Shown one piece after another: positions 11,601 to 23,595 of a DNA stretch of 64,000 nucleotides (positions are counted from its first letter, which is position 1; the number at the start of each line of letters is the position of its first letter). The DNA is from Hypsibius dujardini (lineage: Eukaryota > Tardigrada > Eutardigrada > Parachela > Hypsibiidae). Position numbers and translations under genes: made by a program. The DNA lies in assembly GCA_001579985.1 (NCBI GenBank), contig LRSR01002679.1:1-64000 (forward strand), in the 5' to 3' direction. Below the pieces are notes generated by a model. It searched no databases. It was not told the origin of the DNA and saw only the letters and a list, made by a program, of their open reading frames with translations.

Positions 11601-12865
11601 AGCACCAGCGTCTGCAGATTCTGCGGCAGGATCTCAGGCGAGAACTGCCGCAAATCCGGCGTATTCTGGATCTTGAGGATCTCCAACGTGTCCAGCTCCT
11701 TCAACATCGGGAAGCTGGTCAAATGGTCCAGTCCCATCAGGCCCAGCTCCTTCATGTGGACCCGCATCGGTCCGAACGTCCCACCGTCGAGTTCGGTGAT
11801 CTTGGGGGAGTTGAAGATGAAGACATTCAAGTCACGCTCCTTAAACGGGATCTTCTTCGCGTTGGCCAGTAGCGTGACAAAGTCCACGTCCTCGCAGATG
11901 ACATCGTACGCGTCGCCGCGGGTGCAGTCGAGGAAGCAACGTTCCAGGCCGGTCAACTGGCCCGCCGAGTCCGCGTTCGGGTCGACATCGAAGAGATTCG
12001 GGCAGTCCGAGTCCTGTGAAATCAAGGGATTAAATTAGCAAAGTTTTACTGAGCTAAAAAACTAAATTTAACTAAGCTTAAACTTTCCCTCACAAATCTG
12101 AAAACCAGCACAGTGTTATCAGGGCATTTTATAGCTTTGGTATTACGTATAACGTTTGTACTAAAACTGAAACTAAAACTAAAACTAAAACTGAAACTGA
12201 AACTGAAACTAAAACTAAAACTAAAACTAAAACTGAAACTGAAACTAAAACTAAAACTAAAACTGAAACTAGAACTGAATTTAATTTGTTCGCCGAAATT
12301 CCGTTTTAAAATTTTAGTATATTAGTTTAGTACGAAATCCCAAACTAAACTTTAACTTTTATTCACAATTTTATGGCTTCGGTATATAAAATAGAAACTA
12401 AAATTTTAACTAAACTCACGCTTTTAGTTCTGATTTCATAGCTGAGGTAGATAATTTTAATTCTGAAACTAAAACTTCAACTACACTTTTAGTCGCCATT
12501 TTGTAAGTTTGGTTAGAATTTATAGTCTCAGTGTGTGTGTGATATATTTGTATAAATAAAACTATAATGTAAATATATATTTTAGCTAGTTTTAACCAAA
12601 AGGCTATATTATATATATATTTTAGTTACTAAAGATATAAATGAGGAATAATAAAAGTCATTTCTGAGCTAAAAAGCTTTTCAGTGACTAATAAAAAAAA
12701 TTTATTGATTGGTTGGAAATTTTAGTTAGCTGATAAAAAAACTGCTTTTAATTAGTTTGGCCAACGAGTTGAGTCTATCCTTACGTGCGACTGGATGAGG
12801 CTCAGAAGTATGGCCAATGAAGAGAAGACGAGATAGTTTAGATTACGTCCAGACGGGAAGGGCAT
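7549..12865 (-). CDS. Secreted leucine-rich-repeat protein
   Basis: Seven exons (12865-12785, 12013-11561, 10612-10244, 10172-10055, 9644-8757, 8495-8002, 7662-7549) join in phase into 838 residues. Exon 1 supplies a signal peptide (hydrophobic VFSSLAILLSLI, residues about 13-24). Exon 2 opens with a Cys-containing cap (CPNLF, RCFLDC, VIC) like an LRR N-terminal flank. Then follow about 18-20 LRRs of the type LxxLDLSxNxI, clearest in the 888-base exon (LKKLDLSNNQIRFL, LYFLDLSDNGIG). The last exon, with two cysteines and a run of four prolines, was placed from its acceptor and phase; without it the frame ends at the TGA at 7993-7995. No membrane segment or TIR domain is seen, so it is a secreted LRR protein, not a Toll receptor. 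Ligand unknown. Four of the introns hold CTGT/GACA repeats or TTTTAG-like repeats. Confidence 0.88.
7741..7985. repeat. (CTGT)n microsatellite in last intron of LRR gene
   Basis: CTGT/CTGC repeats, GACA in the sense of the LRR gene, ending a few bases from its splice donor at 8001. Confidence 0.9.
8548..8735. repeat. (CAGA)n microsatellite in LRR gene intron
   Basis: CAGA repeats with a pure core near 8646-8700. In the sense of the LRR gene this is CTGT, and it begins about 20 bases after the donor at 8756. Confidence 0.9.
9755..9960. repeat. (CTGT)n microsatellite in LRR gene intron
   Basis: CTGT/CTGC repeats in the intron between the 118-base and 888-base exons. Intron 10613-11560 also holds scattered ATGTCTGT words, which look like a decayed version of the same repeat. 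Confidence 0.9.
12160..12275. repeat. Hexamer array (AAACTA/AAACTG)n
   Basis: Alternating AAACTA and AAACTG hexamers in intron 1 of the LRR gene. The array is open in one plus-strand frame (LKLK) but has no coding character. It is the reverse complement of the TTTTAG words near 3930-4290. Confidence 0.85.
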
Positions 12866-13551
12866 TTCGATAAGTGATTCTCAGCAGTCGGGCAAGACGA
12901 CACGGGACATCACCGCAGACACATCGTGCAGTGTGTGTAGGCGCATCCGCTGAGCAAAAAAAGGAAAAAAATCACACACTAGTTCACTGCACAATTTCAG
13001 TCTGTGAATCGGCAGCAGCCTGACATTTTTTTTTCGACTGCGTGTGAATTGTATATGTGACTGTGTGCCTGTGTGCCTGTGTAACTGTGTATGCAAAGAA
13101 AACAGCTGCAACATTTTTTTTCACTTTTTTTGGCATCATCTTTTATTTCTAGAAAACCGAAATGCCCGCGGGTTAATTGGAATGTCAATTGTTAATGCCG
13201 CGGGAAGCAAGAGAGAAAGAGAGAGAGAGAGAGAGAGAGGGAGAGAATATAATCGTGCGGCATCCTGCCCACAACATCGAGCGAGCAGCACTGCAGCAAT
13301 GATAGGCACGATTAAAAACGTCTTTAACAATAATAACTAACAATGAACAATCGCAGTCAGTCGCCAAGGCTAACGGTAAAACATCCTCTCACGTAATAGA
13401 ATATCTCGTTAAAATCAGATAAATTCCTCTTGGTCCAGTGTGGGTGTGTCCAGCGTGGGCGTGTCCTGTATAGTCGTCCCTGACGACAGGTCCGTCATCA
13501 ATGCAGCTGAGGGTAGTAGAATGGGCGATGAGGGAACGAACAAGGTGTTCC
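12866..13551. other. Spacer between LRR gene 5' end and MTHFR 3' end
   Basis: Presumed promoter and leader of the LRR gene and 3' region of MTHFR. It contains a pure GA dinucleotide run at about 13211-13240 and GTGTGCCT repeats near 13060-13085. No coding exon was found; short open frames here lack splice or start support. Confidence 0.5.
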
Positions 13552-14414
13552 TCAACAGGCAATGACTTCCCCCAAGAGATCCCACAGACACGATTCCAGC
13601 GGGAATTCATTGTCCACCAGGTTGACCAGGAAGAAGGTGGAGCGAATCTCTTCAAGGATCTCGCGGGAATGCGAACCGACGGGGTAGATGTAGCACCACT
13701 GCTCGTGCCACAAAGCAAAAGCCTCATCCTATAATTAAACAGAAATTAATAGAAAAAACAAATAAAAAACACATGACCAAACGAATAAAAAACTATTTAT
13801 TTAATAAAGCGTGCCTACGGAAAACATTGTGGTAGAGACTATTACGTGTAATGGATTATTAGTTGCAAATCGAAATCAGACCTCACCTTCCAGCACCGAA
13901 AACTGACTGGGTCCACCACGGTCGGTTGGATAATCTCGCGTCCGGGAAAGACGCCCCATGTCACGGCGTTCGGTTGAATGCTGGCTGCGTCCGTGCAGTA
14001 TTCTTCGCCCTAAAAAACGCGTACTTCAGTTTAGCCACAGTCGCTTCAACTAATATCAGTAGTCAGTATATTACAATTTTTAACGTTAAACAGCAAAGAA
14101 ATTTACCGCAGCATTGATTATATGAAAGGTCACCCTGGGGTACTTTTTCAAAACTTCCAGCAGCCGCGGCACTCTCTCTTTCGATATAAAAAACTCCAGA
14201 TATGCCTAAAAACAAAAATAACAGAACTGGTTATAAGACCAACTGCCAGCTAAGCAGATTGTTAACAATATGTCTCTCCATATGTCTGATTGCCTTTGTC
14301 TATCTGTCTGTTTGTATATCCTGTCCTGTCCTGTGTGCCTTTGTCTCTATCTGTCTGTCAGTCTGATTTCCTGTCTGCCTGCCTGTCTAGTGCTTGTCTG
14401 CTTGTCTGCTTGCC

Positions 14415-14457
<43 letters not shown>

Positions 14458-15377
14458 AGTCAGTCTGTTTGTCTACCTGTCTGTCAACTCACCTTTTGAT
14501 AGACATATCCACCAGCATCCCCCCATCCATGCACCTTATCCTTCGACGGAGCTTGGTTAACTCTCGGCTGCGAGTTAACAGTCAACACGCCGTGTTGATT
14601 CAACGTCGCCAGTTGGTCCACAATCACCGACGTCTCCGACGCCAATTCGCCCTCACTCCACGGCAGGCTGGTCACCTTATGGCCGCCCTTATTCGGTGTC
14701 CCGCTGATGTAGTTGAAGAAGACGTCAAAGACATCCTGCACCGAATGCAGCTCATCCCCCCACATCTTCAACAGCTCTTCCTTTGCGATCCGACTCTTCA
14801 GGTAGAACAGATGGTAATCCTTCAGCTGACCGAACGCGGGCGATGCGGAATTACCCCAGCGGCCGTTCGGGAACTCATCCCACTCCATGGTGCGTTGAAT
14901 GTAGGAGTTCGGACGGTTCTGCCAGAAAATCGGCCGGACGTCTTCCGTGTGGCGCTTGTAGTTGGCGTTGGTTTTCCAGGGTAGGCTGCGTTTCGGCTCT
15001 TGCGTCCACATGCCGATGCGTTTCAGCACCCCAATGGTGGACGATTCGAGGTTCATAGTGTAGAAGTGGAGGCTGGGCGCATGGCCGGACTCGAGAAGCT
15101 CCCGGCAGAGGTCGGCGGCCAGTTCGATGCCAAGATTGCGGACGGCTTGGTCGTTGTCTTTGACGGACTGGACGACGTCGAGGATTTCCTGAGGGACATC
15201 TAGCTTTGAGAGTTTGGTGATTGCCCGGAGTGAGTCGTAGCTCTGGAATAAACGACATCGATCAGACGGATAGGATCAACAGACAGGCGGAAAGACGTTG
15301 ACATGCAATGTACAGCTAGACAGTCAGACAGCCAGACAGAGAGCCAGACAGAGAGCCAGACAGACAGACAGACAGAC

Positions 15378-15414
<37 letters not shown>

Positions 15415-16277
15415 AACAAAAACAGACAGAGAAACAGACAGATAGACAGATAGACTGATAGGCAGACAAACAAACAGGTGGATAACCAGACAGAAAAAAT
15501 AGGAGACAGAAGGACAAACCGGCAGACAAACGGACTGATCATAACAAGCAACTCGTCCTGCTCAGGCATGTAGTTCCGCTCGCGTGGTACCTGAATAGGC
15601 AAGATGCCGGGAATGATAGGGACCGTAATACCGATAGCTCGGCAGTCCTTGACGAACTTGATAAAGTGTTCGGCTTTGAAAAATAGCTGAGTAATAATGA
15701 AGTCTGCTCCGGCGTCCACTTTGGTTTTCAAATACTTCAAGTCGTCTTCGTAGTTCTTCGCATCGGGATGGCCTTGCGGATACCCTAAGAGCATTCGAAC
15801 ATTTGTGGCTGGTCTTTTAAGGAATGTGACCGCTAACCCGAGCGGAATAAAGAACAGAACAAACCAACCTGCCACGCATATGTTGAAATGGTTGCCAAAC
15901 TGTTCCCTGATCAACCGGGTCAATTCGCATCCATTCGCTAACCCATCACGCGAAGGACTCCAGACGTCCTCACCGACGGGAATGTCTATTTCAATCAAAT
16001 GAAGCAATAACCATAATCATGAACGGACAAGAGAAGGTTTTCTAGCAACCCTGAACAGACAGATAATCGGGCATATAAGTAGGCAGAACAGGCACACACG
16101 CAGAAAGATAGCTCGACATATAGAGAGACAAAAAAGGCAACTAGGCAAGACCGAAAGAGATATACGACAAAAAACAGAGATGTGCTGACAGAGACAGGCA
16201 GGCAGACACAGACAGACAGACAGACAGACAGACAGGTATGCATCCAGACAGAAAGACAGACAGACAGATAGACAGAA

Positions 16278-16348
<71 letters not shown>

Positions 16349-17661
16349 TAGACAGGCAAACAGGCTGAGAGGTAGGCAGGTAGGCAGACAGACAGGCAGG
16401 CAGGCAGGTAGAGAGGCAGACATGCAGACAGACGCACATACAGACCGGACATGATAGGAAAGCTCAGTCCTTACCACCACGAAGTGCCAGGATATTCCGA
16501 ATGCCCAGCCGTTTCGCTTTACAAATCGCCGCAACGATTTCGTCTTTCTTCAATCGAGAGCATGTCATATGCAGCATTGTTTCTACGCCGACGTAATTCA
16601 GCGCTGCATTGGCAATCATCATGGAGCTTGTCTCCTTATCAGCCGTCGGATCGCCTGCAGCGTGCCATGTAATATCGACAAAGAGAGGACCGACTGCAGC
16701 CATACGCTCAATTCTGAACAAAAAAGAAAAACAATAGTCAGAATGGGAGAAAGATTATAGTTTCCAGTGACGGTTCCTAAGGCGTAGGCTAGGCTCAAAT
16801 GACAAGGGCTGCACCAACAGAATCCTAATGCATCGAGCATACCACACAAACAGCAGCCAATCAATCGATCAATCAGCCGAACTAATACACTGCACAAGGA
16901 TATTAAACTTACCGGCAGATTTCATTCGTAAGTGAATCACATAAAAAAATATTTCGAAGCAGAATTATTCTAAAACAAAAATACAAAAATACATTCGAAT
17001 TGAAATCGCAACAAAATTTAACAGCAGCAAAATGGATGCGATAAAAATTGTTTTAAGAATCCAAATCAAGAAAAACTGATGCGAATAAACATCATTCTAA
17101 CTGAAAATTAGAAGCGTAAAAACGGAGTGGAATTAAAATTGCCTAATTACTGGGCAATGCCATTTGAGTTGATGAAATTAACTAATCCCATACACAATCA
17201 TTCAATCAATGCAAAGCACATGAGTCAGGCAAAAGGGCAAAAAAAATCAATCAACCGCCACTAGGCAACACGCAAAAGGACAATCAACGAATCAATCAAC
17301 CGCCCACAAGGCAACACACGCAAAAGGACAATCAAGGAATCAATCAACCGCCGCCTGGCAACACATACCGAGCTAATAAATTCGCCGCTGCCGCGGGCGT
17401 CTTCGGTGGGAAGAATTCGAAGGAGAAGAACTTATCCCCATTGGCCATGTAATGCTTGATCCGATCGATCAGGGGAACGTACACCACCGTGCTGTTCTGC
17501 CGGTTAAAGGCCGGTGTGGACGTCGACGACCGGAGGATTGGGTTATTTTCACCGCTGGACACAGGTGGACTTTCCGGCTCACACGGACACGGACTCATTT
17601 CGCCGTTCGTCGTCCCTTTTTCGTGGATTTTCACCCCGTTTGGCATGTCCGACTCCGGCAT
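13552..17661 (-). CDS. MTHFR: Methylenetetrahydrofolate reductase
   Basis: Reduces 5,10-methylene-THF to 5-methyl-THF with NAD(P)H and FAD, feeding methionine synthesis. Eight exons (17661-17369, 16713-16475, 15985-15869, 15784-15591, 15242-14493, 14205-14107, 14009-13887, 13728-13552) join in frame into 663 residues, close to the vertebrate length. A Ser/Pro-rich N-terminal tail (about 1-60) precedes the catalytic barrel, with [10 protein letters not shown] carrying the conserved Glu (E82), then [10 protein letters not shown] and [11 protein letters not shown]. The linker ([12 protein letters not shown]) leads to the SAM-binding regulatory domain with [35 protein letters not shown] and the closing [16 protein letters not shown]. 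Both domains are present, so SAM feedback control is expected. An AG seven bases before the ATG suggests an upstream non-coding exon. Introns hold CTGT/GACA tracts. Confidence 0.96.
14276..14482. repeat. (CTGT)n microsatellite in MTHFR intron
   Basis: CTGT repeats in the intron after the 750-base exon, starting within about 10 bases of its splice donor (14492). Confidence 0.9.
15318..15530. repeat. (CAGA)n microsatellite in MTHFR intron
   Basis: CAGA and GCCAGACAGA repeats, CTGT in the sense of MTHFR. It fills the intron between the 194-base and 750-base exons. Confidence 0.9.
16040..16445. repeat. (CAGA)n microsatellite in MTHFR intron 2
   Basis: The longest pure tetranucleotide core of the window (about 16266-16350), flanked by CAGG variants. 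It gives long CLSV open frames on the minus strand that are not genes. Confidence 0.9.
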
Positions 17662-18200
17662 CGTCCCTGTCGATTTTCAAAAAAGAGAGTAAAAAATATA
17701 AAAAAAATTTAAAAAAAAAGATTTATCTAGCAGGAAAAAGTATCAGCGCTTTCTGCAAGGAATAATCATGGAGCAAAACAGAAAAAGAGAGAAAAAGAGA
17801 GCGAAAGGGAAGAAACTACGCGAAGTGGTAGTTTGATCTGTCGTAATTCTCGGAGACAACGAAGTATTACGGAAGCATATAAAACGTACGTGCGGGTGAG
17901 TGCGGGTGAAGTGAAGTGGATCGCTTCGGGCGGTTCACGCTGAATAGCGGTTGACGGGTTGTTGCCGAACAAAGTTGAGTCAAAGTCCAAATGTCTGCAT
18001 GAAAAGTGCCCCGCGGTGTCTGACTCGTACTTCTGCATTTCGGTCAGACATATGAATAATAATTGCGTTGGCTAAAATGCTTTTTATTAAAAAATTAAAA
18101 AATCTGTCGAAATCTGAAAAGCGACAAAAGTTAAAAAAAACGTTGAAAATGCAAAAGTAAGAAAACACCCCAAAATGAGTTAATCGTAAATGAGTTAAAT
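17662..18200. promoter_or_regulatory. MTHFR upstream region
   Basis: AT-rich sequence upstream of the MTHFR start; no TATA box and no coding exon are evident. It presumably holds the promoter and an untranslated first exon. Confidence 0.35.
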
Positions 18201-18390
18201 CAGCTTTGGAGGGGTTGATTGCATGATTTACGGCTTTGAAGGGGTTGATTGCATGATTTACGGCCCTGGAGGGGTTGATTGCATGATTTACGGCTTTGAA
18301 GGGGTTGATTGCATGATTTACGGCTTTGGAGGGGTTGATTGCATGATTTACGGCTTTGGAGGGGTTGATTGCATGATTTACGGTCCGGTT
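18201..18390. repeat. 30-bp minisatellite, six copies
   Basis: Unit GGGGTTGATTGCATGATTTA followed by CGGCTTTGRA, repeated head to tail six times with very few changes (two units differ at CGGCCCTGGA and at the last CGGTCCGG). Because 30 is a multiple of 3, it is open in both directions, but no start or splice context supports coding. Confidence 0.92.
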
Positions 18391-18948
18391 CAAAATGACA
18401 ACAAAACGACTGTAAATCAAGCAAGCAAGCAATCTCCTAAACTGCTAACACTCCGAGCCGACTCGAGGTCGATGTTTGGCCTTCTAGGGATATACCCTTT
18501 CGACTTTTATTGTAATCGGCTTCGCAAGTTTTACCTCACAATCGATAAAAAGTTTGCGCCATGGCCAAAAATGGTACGAAAACCGAGTGCGTGAACAGCT
18601 GATGCGATGATGACGACTTCGAGCAAGCAAGCCCAGTGGCGCCGCCAATCAGCTGTTTCCGCATATGTTTGGGTATGTGCAATTCGCAACAGAAATCCAA
18701 CAAACACAAACCGAGAAAGCTCGGATTGACGCCGTTGAATTCGAGGGCTACAAGCGACAGCTCGCTCGCAGAGAAAAACGCGATTTCAACTTAAAGCGCT
18801 CCATATATACGAGATAATTTTTGCCTCGAATTTTTTCTTTTCTTTGATTTTTAGGGACAAAAATTTATTCCCGGTTTTTATAAATAACGAGGTTTAGTGA
18901 ATTATTTTGAGTCTGAAAGAAACGGCGTGTCTTTTTGACCATATCATC

Positions 18949-20535
18949 ATGGCCAGCAAGGTGGAGGAATTAATGGAGAAATTGGGTTTGCTTAATGAGA
19001 TACGCGACGTGCTGGGAACCAATTCGACCAGTGAGACCTGCCTCATCGATGCCGTCGTCAGAGTCGCACATCAGGAAGCGGATTTGAAACGGGCTAAGGA
19101 AATGATTGACCTCAAGGCCGCTGTGGATGAGAAGCGTCTGGCGCTCTTGGTTGAGGCTTGCGCTCCCTTTGACGAGTAAGTGCGCACCGAGCCAGAGGGA
19201 CTGGTGCTTGATCGATCGATTGATTGACAAAGAACATGACATATTGAAATGTTTAATTTAATGAAACTACGCTTCTAAATAACGATTTGTGGTTTTGAAA
19301 ATTTTAAGTAAAATAGGTATGTATTTTTATAAGATCAGGGGCCGATATTTTGGATTTCTAATATATTTTCAAAAAATATTTAAACAACCTAACCGTAAAG
19401 TCTCTTGTCAAATATTTGTTCAGTCATCGTGTGCTTGATTGATCGATGGAATGTATTGTTATGGCAAGAAAATACTTCGATTTTTTTCTCTCTTCAGTTC
19501 GTCCAACGTCGATGTCGTTTCAGCTACAATAGATCAATGGCCAGAGGAGACAATTGGGGATGGTCGAACTGCGGCGGAGGAGTGCGCAGTATTGGAGGAC
19601 CTGTTGGAGTCTCGTGGCTTCCGCCCGGAGCTGGAGCAGCTGCCCATGGACAATTTGCGAAACGTAGAGTCAACGACAAGATTGAGTACACTGGAGGGTC
19701 CGGGAAATGGGTAAAAAGGGGCGGGGCAGGGGTGGTTTCAAACAATTGAACAATCAACCACCTGACCACCCCCTGCTCCGTCCCTTTTGCCCACACCCCG
19801 AACCCCCCAGTGTACTCAACCACTTAACCACCCCCNTACCTGACCACCCCCCTGCTCCGCCCCCCTTTTTTCCATACCTCGAACCCTCCAGTGTTACACA
19901 ACCACTTAATCACCCCCTGCTCCGCCCCCTTTTTCCATACCCCGGACCCTCCAGTGTTACTCAACCACCTGACCACCCCCTGCTCCGCCGCCTTTTGTCC
20001 ATACCCCGGACCCTCCAGTGTACTCAATCTTGTCGGTGACTGTATACGCTATGTTTTTAAACACTTTAAAAAGTCGCAGTCAACTCTTCTCACTGCGCGT
20101 TGTGGTTACAGGAAGTGGACGATCTGAATGAGCAGTTGATTAAGGCCACTGCTGAGTTGGAGTCTGTCTACCATGGACTACCTGCCAGTCTTCCGCTCGC
20201 CAAAGAGGCTCTCAAGCAGCTGCAAGAAGTAGGTCTTCCTCTTTCTTGTTATTATTACTCAATATGTTTAAAGAAATGATCTTAAATGGTCTCAAGCCAT
20301 GAATTTGACTTTTGATATGTATAATACTCTATTACTATCGCAAAAAATACAAATCAATTTTTTTAAGCATTATTTTAGTTAAAAGCTCAAAAGTTTACCA
20401 CAAATATCACGATATTAAATTCAAATTCGTATTTTAAGTGTCGAAATATGGCTGTCTCACGTATTAGTTAATTGCTTTAAATTTATTTATACACACTTTG
20501 CCGGTAAATTGGAATTCTTTTAGGATTTTATCTAA
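18949..20535 (+). CDS. Small coiled-coil protein of unknown function
   Basis: Four exons (18949-19175, 19498-19663, 20112-20228, 20524-20535) give 173 residues. The ATG sits in a good context (ATCATGG) and opens MASKVEELMEKLGLL. The chain is acidic and mostly helical: ELMEKLGLLNEIRDVL, ADLKRAKEMIDLKAAVDEKR and, across the exon 2-3 junction, DNLRNEVDDLNEQLIKATAE, which read as heptads. The exon 2 donor was set at CGAAAC|GTAGAG because it keeps phase with exon 3 and lies before an inverted copy of the intronic minisatellite. The last exon is only DFI and stop after a good acceptor (TTCTTTTAG), so the C-terminus is less sure. The tail GLPASLPLAKEALKQLQE faintly recalls augmin (HAUS) subunits, but this is too weak for a name. 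Confidence 0.68.
19682..20030. repeat. Minisatellite of about 65-80 bp, one unit inverted
   Basis: Four direct units built on ACCACCCCCTGCTCCGCCCC, TTTTCCATACCCC and GGACCCTCCAGTGT fill intron 2. A fifth copy at 19682-19735, next to the exon, is in reverse orientation. One base (19836) is undetermined in the assembly. A related single copy lies near 28380-28425. Confidence 0.85.
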
Positions 20536-20745
20536 AATTCAATCAGACTCCGATATTTGAAAAAGTCACTGTCTCCCTGCTATTCATGGCCATTCTGAAG
20601 CTTTTCCGCTCGAACTTGGTGAACATTGTACATTCTGAATTTAATGCTGTTTTGCAGTCCCAATACCGTCTTTGAAATGTGATTACTTCCCAATACACTT
20701 ATGATCAACCGTGCAACTGCCTTTTCTGCGTCCATTCCCTGCCAT

Positions 20746-20863
20746 AACATCACCATCCAATTTCCTTCATCGTTCCATTCGTTGTACGCCTTTCTCTTTG
20801 CTAGAACATCACCATCCAATTTCCTTAATCTTCATCGTTCCGTTCGGTTTACGCCTTTCTCCA
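20746..20863. repeat. Tandem duplication of about 60 bp
   Basis: Two copies of a segment beginning AACATCACCATCCAATTTCC and ending near CGCCTTTCTC lie head to tail. No coding role is seen in 20536-21000. Confidence 0.8.
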
Positions 20864-21179
20864 ACACAAAAAAGCCCTTGTCTTCCATTAGGCCGCAAGG
20901 TTTCCAAAATCGCATTATTCACTGTAAATATATCGTGGAATCCGCATGGAGAATCCGCAACTTCCGGTTCAGTTAGTATTCATAAGAATACTAACAAAGG
21001 ATAAGAACTTTTGAAATACAAAGGCGACTCACGGACGTCTTCAACGCAGTAGGTTCTATAAAAGACTTGAAACAGCACCTCAATCTCCTCGAATGACGCA
21101 GTGAAGGGGCGTCCTGGTACATCGAAGCGCAGTAAGAATTCAGTGTTACTAATAAGATCAATGAAACCAGATAAAAATA

Positions 21180-23595
21180 TCACAACGGCTCTGTGCCGCC
21201 AAAGTGGACGCGATGGGTCAGCTGGATGGAAGGGAAGTCCGAGCCGCCGGGCTCCGCGGTGGCCAGTCGACACACCGCCCCGGCGTGGTCCACCAGCCGC
21301 GGATGATACGAACGGACCGCGAGGAAGGGGAGATTCCACGGGGCGAACCGCTTCAGCTCGCCCATGGTGATGCGCCGATGGATGTAGAGTGTCTCAAGGG
21401 CCGGCAGGCTCTGAAAGGCCAGCAGGGTTTCCGCGCGAATCACATTCGTCACGCCGAGCTGCATGTTGGCCATGAGGATCGCCAGCCGGGGGAAGGGGAG
21501 AAAGTGGGCGTGGTTGAGAGACTTGGCCGCCAAGGTGGTGGAGATGTCCAGCTGGCGGATTTCGCGACAGCGGCCGCCCAGCACCGTTAAGTGCTCCACC
21601 GCGAAACGATGGCCCAGCTCAGCAACCGACAAAATTTCCAACTGTAATGGGGGAAAAGAAGATCAGCAACGCCGGTGGTAATTCGGGAGAAACCCGAAAA
21701 CGGCACAGAAAAAGACTGCGAAGAAAACCTCATGTCGCAGTTCAGAAATTTAAGACCGTGGATTTATATTTCCTTTTAATGCTTGAATATTTAATAAACT
21801 GAATTAAATTTAAATTGAATCACCCTGAAATTCTCTTTTGCAAAATACTTCAAATATTTATTTTAAGGTTTATTTATTAGATCTCATGATTCAAGAGATG
21901 CAGTTTGTAACTGCTAATTCACCTGATCGTTGACAAGGCCAACGACCTGCAGCATGGCCTGCTGAGAGATGTCGGACATTGAAAGATCCAAGTTGACGAG
22001 ATTTGGCGCCGTTTCCATCAAGACTCGAACGCAACTCTCGTCCCTCAAACCGGCGCATGCCGTAAGATTAAGGACCTGCAAGTCTAGCAACTTGTCTTTC
22101 AGCTGAAAGACAGAATCCTGGAGTCGCAGTCCTTCGAGAGAAAGATATTCCAGATGCGGACACAGTTTTAGCAGCTGATTCAGACCTGTAGGCAAACCAC
22201 CGTAGACGCGAACAATCAATCGATCGAGGGTTACACTGCACGTGTGTACTGTATGCCCGCGATCTCAAGGGACACTTTTCTGTCCTACCCGTAAATTTTA
22301 ACCAACCCGGGTCGTGCTTATTCAGTGCCGTTCACCAAATTACCACTGTAGGGACAAATACGGAAAAGCGCGAATGTAAAACCAATCAATCGAGCACAAC
22401 AAGTAAGCTGTACAAAATCAGCCAATCAGAGAAGAGTGAATCAGATTGAACGTTCAATCGAGTGCAGGGCCATACCGAGGGAGGCGGGGCTTAGCTGTCC
22501 CTTGAAATCGGGAGCATAAGGTACTACGTGTTGTTAGTGCTAGAGAATTTACCAGTAAATAAAATATTAAATTGATTGAAAATTCACCGGCAAAGCTGAC
22601 TTAAAACCCTTATTATATGTAAAAGATTTTTTTTTAATCGGTAATTAATTATTGAGGAATTCAAATAAAATATCTTAACATATGTTAAGGTAAATTTTAC
22701 GACCGCAAATTAAATAAAGCATAAGAATGGAATTTTGTGAACTAAAAAATAAACTGAAATGAATTTATTTAGAAATCAAAAGCCGATTTGTTGTTTGCCA
22801 TTTAGCATAGGTGTTGAATATTTAGTATATTTTCGCTAGTTAGTTAGGAAATAAAGCAAATAATGCTGGAATGCCAAATATTTGTAGGAATAAATTTATT
22901 TACTGTAGTGTCACGTGGAAGTGGTGGGAGCGGCGTTCGCTTCATGCTAGGGAACATCATTCAAAACGAACGCCGCTCTCACCACTTCCACGCGGCACAA
23001 CAGTATAATCGGAATCCGATTTGTCGTTTGTCAGTTGAAATAGGGTTTAAATGCTAGTAGTTCAAGGCAAAACTAAATGCGCGACAAAGATACCTCAATC
23101 CGACACTAAAAGGGACCAATCGATCAGAGGAAAAGAGCCCTACCTCTTAATCTCATTCTTACTTTGAGGAGTAATGTCCGCCCCGGTCAAATCAAGCGCC
23201 GTGATACGGGAAGAAAACTGGCCCAGCATGCTGAGACGGCACAGCGAGTCCAGCCGGGAGGGGAACCGGGTGTGATGCGCCCGACAAGTCCGGCTGCCGA
23301 GCAGGTGGAGCAGAAGACGACCGTCCATGGCACGGAAGGAGAGATCGAGGCATCGCAGCTGCTGCTGCAGTTTATAACGCAACGCAGGCAACGCCTGACA
23401 CAGCCCGAAACGGTTCTCCGCACCCGCCAATTCCAGGAGGTTATTCCGCGTGGCGTAGGTCAGCGATGCTAGGCCGCATCCCAGATCCAGCTGACGGACC
23501 TCCGAACTGGCACAGCTGTTGCGAATTGCGCGAACGGCGACGTCGTTGTTCATCTGCAGGAACAATGGTGCCACGGACATCTTGGCTACCTCCAT
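21180..23595 (-). CDS. Intracellular leucine-rich-repeat protein (ZYG11/F-box-like)
   Basis: Three exons (23595-23163, 22185-21923, 21641-21180) join in phase into 385 residues. The first ATG gives MEVAKMSVAPLFLQ. There is no signal peptide. LRRs are of the cysteine-containing, F-box/ZYG11 style: VRQLDLGCGLASLTYATRNN, LRCLDLSFRAMDGRLL, LQVLNLTACAGLRDESCVRV and NLVNLDLSMSDISQQA. Such proteins often act as substrate receptors of ubiquitin ligases, but no F-box or VHL box can be named here. Just past the stop (21160-21030, minus strand) another open stretch (RFDVPGRPFTASFEEIEVLF) has coding character. It can be reached only through an intron of 35-38 bases, so the 3' end is uncertain. The intron 22186-23162 holds a strong hairpin. 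Confidence 0.68.
22903..23005. repeat. Intronic hairpin, 26-bp near-perfect stem
   Basis: Arms 22914-22939 and 22967-22992 are reverse complements with one mismatch, around a 27-base loop. Weaker pairing continues outward for about 11 bases (ACTGTAGTGTCACG against its partner, 11 of 14). It lies inside an intron of the LRR gene. It could be a microRNA-like precursor or a small MITE. Confidence 0.7.

Noticed and set aside
12113-12325. LKLKLK open frame
   Set aside because: Direct translation of the AAACTA/AAACTG hexamer array in an intron.
7549-12865. Toll-like receptor
   Set aside because: No transmembrane segment or TIR domain is encoded on any exon found; the protein appears secreted.
18200-18432. 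SCNQPLQSRK repeat protein on the minus strand
   Set aside because: Product of a 30-bp minisatellite; no start or splice context and open equally on the other strand.
20580-20819. 79-codon minus-strand frame
   Set aside because: Overlaps the tandem duplication at 20746-20863; no splice link to the LRR gene could be shown.
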